Positions 59,985 to 64,000 of a stretch of DNA of 64,000 nt are shown here, in pieces. The stretch lies in NCBI RefSeq assembly GCF_042652345.1, contig NZ_JBHSJJ010000008.1:186001-250000 (forward strand), in the 5' to 3' direction. The stretch is from Negadavirga shengliensis. GTDB taxonomy: Bacteria > Bacteroidota > Bacteroidia > Cytophagales > Cyclobacteriaceae. Positions within the stretch are counted from its first letter, which is position 1. Each line of letters begins with the position of its first letter. The notes below the pieces were generated by a model. The model did not search any database, was not told the origin of the DNA, and saw only the letters and a program-made list of their open reading frames with translations. The translations under genes were made by a program, and so were the position numbers.

Positions 59985-61022
59985 ATGCAAATCAAGAATG
60001 ATTTACTCTTACGGGTAATAAAAGGAGAGAAAGTAGACCGGACGCCGGTGTGGTTGATGCGGCAAGCAGGCAGAATACTGCCGGAATACAGGGCGGTGAG
60101 GAACAGTGTGAGCGGATTTATTGAGTTGGCCAAAACCCCTGAACTGGCTGCTGAAGTCACCATACAGCCGGTGGATATCCTGGGGGTGGATGCGGCAATT
60201 ATTTTTTCAGATATATTGGTGGTGCCCGAAGCGATGGGCCTTCCTTATGAAATGGTTGAAAAAAGGGGGCCTTGGTTTCCCAAGACCATAGCGGATGCCT
60301 CGGACTTAAAAAAAATCCGGATAGCTGATATTGAGGAGCTGTCCTATGTTTTGGAGGCCATCAAAATCACCAAAAAGGCCTTGAATGGCCGCGTACCTTT
60401 GATAGGCTTTGCGGGAGCTCCCTGGACCATTTTTGCCTACATGGTGGAAGGCTCAGGCAGCAAGACTTTTTCCAAGGCCAGGGCCATGTTGTACAGAAAC
60501 CCGGCCCTTTCCCACAAGCTGCTGGAAATGATCACTGCCAGCACCATAAAGTATTTAAAAGCCCAGGTGGGCGCGGGGGCTAATCTGGTACAGATTTTTG
60601 ACAGTTGGGCAGGCATCCTGCCGCCCTATCATTATCGGGAGTTTTCACTGAAATACATTGAAAAGATATGCAACGCCCTGACGGAAGCACCCGTAACGGT
60701 ATTTGCAAAAGGGGCATTTTTTGCCTTAGAAGAAATCGGGCAACTTAACTGTGACACGGTAGGGCTTGATTGGAACATGGATGTGGATACCTCCCGGCAG
60801 CTGGTTGGAACGGATAAAGCTTTGCAGGGTAATCTCGACCCTGCAGTATTGTATGCTTCTGAAAAGGAAATCGTGCACTATACCCACCAAATGCTGAACC
60901 AGTTTAAAGGGAGCAGACACATTGCCAATCTGGGTCATGGGGTGTATCCTGATATTGACCCTGAGAAGGTGAAGCTTTTTGTGAAGACTGTACAAGGCAT
61001 TTCCGCCACCTCTAAAGACTAA
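59985..61022 (+). CDS. hemE: Uroporphyrinogen decarboxylase
   Basis: The 345-residue protein has RTPVWLMRQAGRILPEYR near the N-terminus, ILVVPEAMG, FAGAPWTIFAYMVEGSGSKTF (in pieces), FDSWAG and NLGHGVYPDIDPEKV. These are the porphyrin-binding and catalytic features of HemE, which removes four acetate carboxyls from uroporphyrinogen III. hemC is in the window too but on the other strand. A 440-base non-coding stretch follows. Confidence 0.97.
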   Translation: MQIKNDLLLRVIKGEKVDRTPVWLMRQAGRILPEYRAVRNSVSGFIELAKTPELAAEVTIQPVDILGVDAAIIFSDILVVPEAMGLPYEMVEKRGPWFPKTIADASDLKKIRIADIEELSYVLEAIKITKKALNGRVPLIGFAGAPWTIFAYMVEGSGSKTFSKARAMLYRNPALSHKLLEMITASTIKYLKAQVGAGANLVQIFDSWAGILPPYHYREFSLKYIEKICNALTEAPVTVFAKGAFFALEEIGQLNCDTVGLDWNMDVDTSRQLVGTDKALQGNLDPAVLYASEKEIVHYTHQMLNQFKGSRHIANLGHGVYPDIDPEKVKLFVKTVQGISATSKD

Positions 61023-61462
61023 GCCTTTTGTCTTATGGCATGTAATTTGTTAAGAGATTTTTGAAATAAGCCTCAAGTCTATCGTTTTCGCTTTGGAAAG
61101 TTCTTTAAAGAATTTCTCAACTTGGGGCTGATTCTTTTAGGAATACACTTTCCAGGTGTTTCGCCAAATGAATTGAAAGAGAACGGGTCAAGTATGGGCT
61201 GCCAGGATTTTCGCAGATTTTTTCAAGGTCCTATGTTTGGGATGCAAAAAATAACCTGTCCAATATAGTGATGGTTGACTTTTGAGATAATAGTTATTGA
61301 GCAAAGTGGTTGTTTTAAATCTGCTTAGTTGAAAATAATTGCTTATTATTGTCAAGAAAATGTATTTCGTAAATACAAGCGAGGATAAATGAATAAATAT
61401 GAATTATTTTTCATGATTTTTCCTCCAAGTTCGATCACGCTAATTAATGTTATAGTAGAAGA
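61023..61462. other. 440-base non-coding, A+T-rich spacer before the polysaccharide locus
   Basis: No open frame of useful length and no convincing RNA fold is seen. A 26-codon minus-strand fragment near 61070-61150 (QPQVEKFFKELSKAKT) looks protein-like but is closed on both sides by stops. No JUMPStart/ops sequence (GGCGGTAG) is seen. Base composition becomes A+T-richer from about 61.3 kb on. Confidence 0.6.
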
Positions 61463-62638
61463 ATGAATACGATATATTTTATATCCAGGGATGCAAATTG
61501 GCAGCATTATAGAAATGAAATTCTTAATTACCTCAGTATTGAAAAAGGGGTATATGTGGAAATACTCACGACGGGGCAACTTAAACCTTATCTTAAAGAT
61601 TCCGGAAATTTAAAGTACAGGGTTTTTACTAATATCTTTTCGGATAAACGTAAGATTAATTTTTTCCCCTCTGCACTTTGGTATATTTGGAAAAACAGAC
61701 CCGACTGTGTTATAGGCCAAAACGGAGCCCTTAATATCACTGAATATTTTGCACTTATTGTTTGTAAAATATTAAAAATCAGATATGTTTGGTGGACTCG
61801 AGCTTACGAACATAAACCGGTTAAAAACTTGCTTCTGCGTAAAATGCGGCAGCGTTATGTTAATTTTTTTCTGAGAAGGGCTGATGCAATTATAGTATAT
61901 TCAAAAATAGGATATGAATTTTTGGTTCAAATAGGCTATTCTAGAAAACGTATTTATTTGGCTTATAATACTTTGGATACTCATAAACTGAAAAATATTA
62001 AGGATAGAACCCGCCAGCAATTGAATAAACAAAAATTTATAAAACTTGAATTTCCTGAAATATCTTATGAAAGTAAGTTTATACTTTTTTCGGGAAGAAT
62101 TAATAGATTTAAAAAGGTTCATAATCTTGTTAAAGCGATGAAGTGCTTAGTGGGATGGGACATCAACATCCATTTAATTGTGATTGGAGAGGGAGAAGAG
62201 ATGGGAAAATGTGTAGACTTAGCTACAAATCTGAACTTGGGAAGAAATATACATTTTAAGGGAGCGATTTACGATCAAGATGAATTAGGTAAATATTTCG
62301 AAATTGCTGATATATACTCCATTCCTGGTTCAGTCGGTTTAGGAATAGTACATGCATTTTCTTTTGGTTTGCCAATAATTACAGAAGATTTAGATTATCA
62401 TAGCGCTGAGATTCAATATTTGAAAAATGATGTAAATGGATATTTTGTGCCGGAGGATGAGCCACAAAAGCTGGCTGAGGCCATTTTCAAGGTTTTAAAT
62501 GATAGAACCCTGTTAAGGAAACTAAGTGAAAACGCCCTAAGAACCAGTGAGAATGAGGCAGGCGTAGATGTGATGATAAACGAATTTTACCGTGCCTTAA
62601 CCGGTTCAGAAAAAGAAATTAGAGCGAAAGCCAGATAA
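61463..62638 (+). CDS. GT4 (GT-B) glycosyltransferase, polysaccharide locus
   Basis: The 391-residue protein has an N-terminal half with strands and helices (DANWQHYRNEILNYLS, GQNGALNITEYFALIV, WWTRAYEH) and a C-terminal GT4 half: FILFSGRINRFKKVHNLVKAM, GEGEEMGKCVDLA, HFKGAIYDQDELGKYFEIADIY, GLGIVHAFSFGLPIITED with the E-x7-E-like donor site, and NGYFVPEDEP. It transfers a sugar to a lipid-linked repeat unit, probably in exopolysaccharide or O-antigen synthesis. Codon use is more A+T-rich than in neighbours. Confidence 0.85.
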   Translation: MNTIYFISRDANWQHYRNEILNYLSIEKGVYVEILTTGQLKPYLKDSGNLKYRVFTNIFSDKRKINFFPSALWYIWKNRPDCVIGQNGALNITEYFALIVCKILKIRYVWWTRAYEHKPVKNLLLRKMRQRYVNFFLRRADAIIVYSKIGYEFLVQIGYSRKRIYLAYNTLDTHKLKNIKDRTRQQLNKQKFIKLEFPEISYESKFILFSGRINRFKKVHNLVKAMKCLVGWDINIHLIVIGEGEEMGKCVDLATNLNLGRNIHFKGAIYDQDELGKYFEIADIYSIPGSVGLGIVHAFSFGLPIITEDLDYHSAEIQYLKNDVNGYFVPEDEPQKLAEAIFKVLNDRTLLRKLSENALRTSENEAGVDVMINEFYRALTGSEKEIRAKAR

Positions 62639-62655
62639 AAATTCCATTTGACGTC

Positions 62656-63855
62656 ATGAGTAAATTTAAGTTCTATATTAAAGATTTAAAATGGTTTTTA
62701 ATAAAAGACAATTTTCTGGTGAATTATCTTTTTTACATTATTTACAAACTTAATATTTTTAAAAACGAACCGAAACCTAATAAATTCAAAGATTTCCCGC
62801 TCCTTAACAAGGAGGCAATCAAAGAATCGGAAAAGTTTATAAAGGCCCAATCTTTGTTTTATGTGAGGAGCTCTACAAGTGGTACTACTAATGCCCCCCT
62901 TAAGGTTTTCAGGTCCGTTGGCAATGTTATATTTGAAGAATATATTGTTAAGAGTTATTTATTTAATCAAAAGGTACCAATTAATCCCAAAATTGCAGTA
63001 ATAAGGGGAGATCATTTATTTCACCCAGATAAAACGAGCGAGCCATTTTGGCTTAAAATGCCTTTTACAGGAAGATTATTAATGTCTTCTTATCACTTAT
63101 CGGTGAATAATTCAAAGGGCTATTTGGATCGATTGGGTGAATTTAAACCGGATATAATAATGGCTTATCCAAGTTCGATTACCTTTCTTGCAAAAGTAGC
63201 TGAACAAATGGGATGGCGGGCCGAATGGGATATAAAAGGAGTATTTACGAGCAGTGAAACGTTTCCTGTCGACGATCAGAGAATGGTGAAAAAAATTTTT
63301 AAAAATGTATATGACCATTACGGACAAGCTGAAAGAGTAGCTGTTTTACAGCAGTGTAGGTTAGGTAATTACCATGTAAGGGAGGATTATTCCTTCGTAG
63401 AGTTTTTAATGTTTGAAGATGGGTGTAGGATTATTGGGTCTAATCCAAAGAACAAAGCCATGCCGTTGTTGAGATACGACACGGGCGACTATGTGGAAGG
63501 AGTAGCGAGCGGCCCTTGTTCCTGTGGTCTCAAAAGCAGATATGTTTCCAGAGTGATTGGAAGAGATGATGATAAATTAATTTTACCTGACGGGAGGGTT
63601 ATCGGCAGGCTGAGTACTGTTTTTAGAGATATATCTGGGTTGGTTGAATGTCAGATTATTCAGGAAGAAAAGGATTCTCTAATAATTAAATTCGTACGTG
63701 AAAAGGGGGTGGAGTCCGGTGGCGTAGCCAAAGAGATTGAATCCGAATTGCGGAAGCGGGTTGGGGGGCAAGTGAATATGCTTTTTCAGCCTGTGGATAC
63801 CATCTCGAGATCCAAGTCAGGAAAGTTTAGATCAGTTTTAAGCAAAATAAACTGA
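62656..63855 (+). CDS. CapK/phenylacetate-CoA ligase-like adenylate-forming enzyme
   Basis: The 399-residue protein has the adenylate-forming P-loop RSSTSGTTNAPLKVF (about residues 72-86), GVFTSSETFPVDD, YGQAERV, LLRYDTGDYVEG with a CSCGLKSRY pair, VIGRDDDKLILPDG and the C-terminal catalytic lysine region SKSGKFRSVLS. CapK-type proteins sit in capsule and exopolysaccharide loci, where they activate acyl groups for sugar decoration. It is 17 bases after the glycosyltransferase. A terminator follows, so this may be the end of a transcript. Confidence 0.85.
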   Translation: MSKFKFYIKDLKWFLIKDNFLVNYLFYIIYKLNIFKNEPKPNKFKDFPLLNKEAIKESEKFIKAQSLFYVRSSTSGTTNAPLKVFRSVGNVIFEEYIVKSYLFNQKVPINPKIAVIRGDHLFHPDKTSEPFWLKMPFTGRLLMSSYHLSVNNSKGYLDRLGEFKPDIIMAYPSSITFLAKVAEQMGWRAEWDIKGVFTSSETFPVDDQRMVKKIFKNVYDHYGQAERVAVLQQCRLGNYHVREDYSFVEFLMFEDGCRIIGSNPKNKAMPLLRYDTGDYVEGVASGPCSCGLKSRYVSRVIGRDDDKLILPDGRVIGRLSTVFRDISGLVECQIIQEEKDSLIIKFVREKGVESGGVAKEIESELRKRVGGQVNMLFQPVDTISRSKSGKFRSVLSKIN

Positions 63856-63871
63856 CCTATTTTTTGACATC

Positions 63872-63903
63872 AAAAATCCTCGAATACCAGATTAGGGTTT
63901 TTT
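63872..63903 (+). terminator. Terminator after the CapK-like gene
   Basis: AAAAATCCT (63872-63880) pairs with AGGGTTTTT (63894-63902, one T-G pair) around a 13-base loop, ending in TTTTTT, 16 bases after the stop. Confidence 0.7.
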
Positions 63904-63926
63904 GAGAAGTATGGACACACTATCTT

Positions 63927-63976
63927 CGAAAATGACCGTTTTTCTTCATTTTTATATTGTCCGTGGTCATTTTTCG
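63927..63976. repeat. Inverted repeat at the right edge
   Basis: CGAAAATGACC (63927-63937) and GGTCATTTTTCG (63965-63976) are inverted copies (one extra T) separated by 27 bases. They could form a hairpin, an operator or the end of a mobile element that lies past the window. No coding sequence is visible from 63856 to the end. Confidence 0.45.
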
Positions 63977-64000
63977 CGTTGTTCATTTGGAAGCGAAATC

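Noticed and set aside
61070..61150. Possible protein remnant on the minus strand (QPQVEKFFKELSKAKT)
   Set aside because: Only 26 codons between stops, with no continuation in other frames and no recognised match.
1..64000. Search by eye for CRISPR arrays, transposases, integrases, phage genes, toxin-antitoxin pairs or restriction systems
   Set aside because: None seen; the only defence-like protein is the inactive HI0074 orphan at 3132-3554.

Overview
The window reads as a chromosomal segment of a Bacteroidota bacterium, most likely order Cytophagales and close to the Cyclobacteriaceae. This is inferred from gene content and signals, not from a search. The signs are: almost no Shine-Dalgarno sequences, several TAnnTTTG-type -7 elements, an exbB/membrane protein/exbD/exbD operon, rsfS-ftsH divergent from birA, a zinc-free type B L31, DUF4293, LVIVD-repeat and BtuG-like beta-propeller lipoproteins, a Wzi-like outer-membrane protein and paired NtrY/NtrC-like regulators. 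I see no insertion sequence, prophage, CRISPR array, rRNA or plasmid gene. Most of the window is ordinary core genome, coding-dense on both strands.

Layout. 0-3.6 kb: end of a beta-propeller surface protein, a PP-loop ATPase of the Dph6/MJ0570 type (a pair suggesting a cobalamin-uptake locus to the left), a small outer-membrane barrel, an LVIVD-repeat lipoprotein and an orphan HI0074-like protein. 3.6-10.6 kb: ruvC, divergent from a compact run of seven same-strand genes: GT2 glycosyltransferase, small winged-helix-like protein, GAF-SpoIIE phosphatase, NodB-type polysaccharide deacetylase, second GT2, TatD, asparaginase. This looks like a regulated polysaccharide synthesis unit with housekeeping genes behind it. 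10.7-13.5 kb: tRNA-Ser(GGA), then a proton-channel operon. 13.5-20.7 kb: Nnr, two PQQ-type sugar dehydrogenases, rnhB and a large GH63/MGH1-like glucosidase. 20.9-26.4 kb: MurG-like glycosyltransferase with an LpxH-like phosphoesterase, a sigma-54 two-component pair, and an FKBP isomerase. 26.4-33.6 kb: a tiny secreted protein, a propeller protein with lpxH, ftsH-rsfS, birA, ahcY.

33.8-45.0 kb: a lipoprotein, a DECR1-like dienoyl-CoA reductase, a minus-strand run rimB-rimK-hemC-cyclophilin-RmlD-like-NSS transporter, a frameshifted CPXCG cysteine-rich gene, a repeat-bearing spacer, then holB, a GlmU-like protein and rpmE2. 45.2-61.0 kb: Wzi-like porin, two ABC exporters, YifB, bactofilin, a trans-sulfuration PLP enzyme, a 35-residue membrane peptide, a ferric-reductase-like flavoprotein, DUF4293, truA, a group of envelope proteins including two collagen-like lipoproteins, and hemE. 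61.4-64 kb: an A+T-richer start of an exopolysaccharide/O-antigen locus (GT4 glycosyltransferase and CapK-like ligase) running off the right edge.

Envelope biogenesis dominates: glycan synthesis and modification, lipid A precursor hydrolysis, ABC lipid export, outer-membrane proteins and lipoproteins. Tetrapyrrole synthesis (hemC, hemE), methyl-cycle recycling (ahcY) and DNA maintenance (ruvC, rnhB, holB, yifB) fill the rest. The points most worth a second look are the polysaccharide/phosphatase cluster, the two collagen-like lipoproteins, the stand-alone sorting-domain-like secreted protein, the frameshifted CPXCG gene and the catalytically degenerate HI0074 orphan. I did not find a clearly new defence or mobile system.
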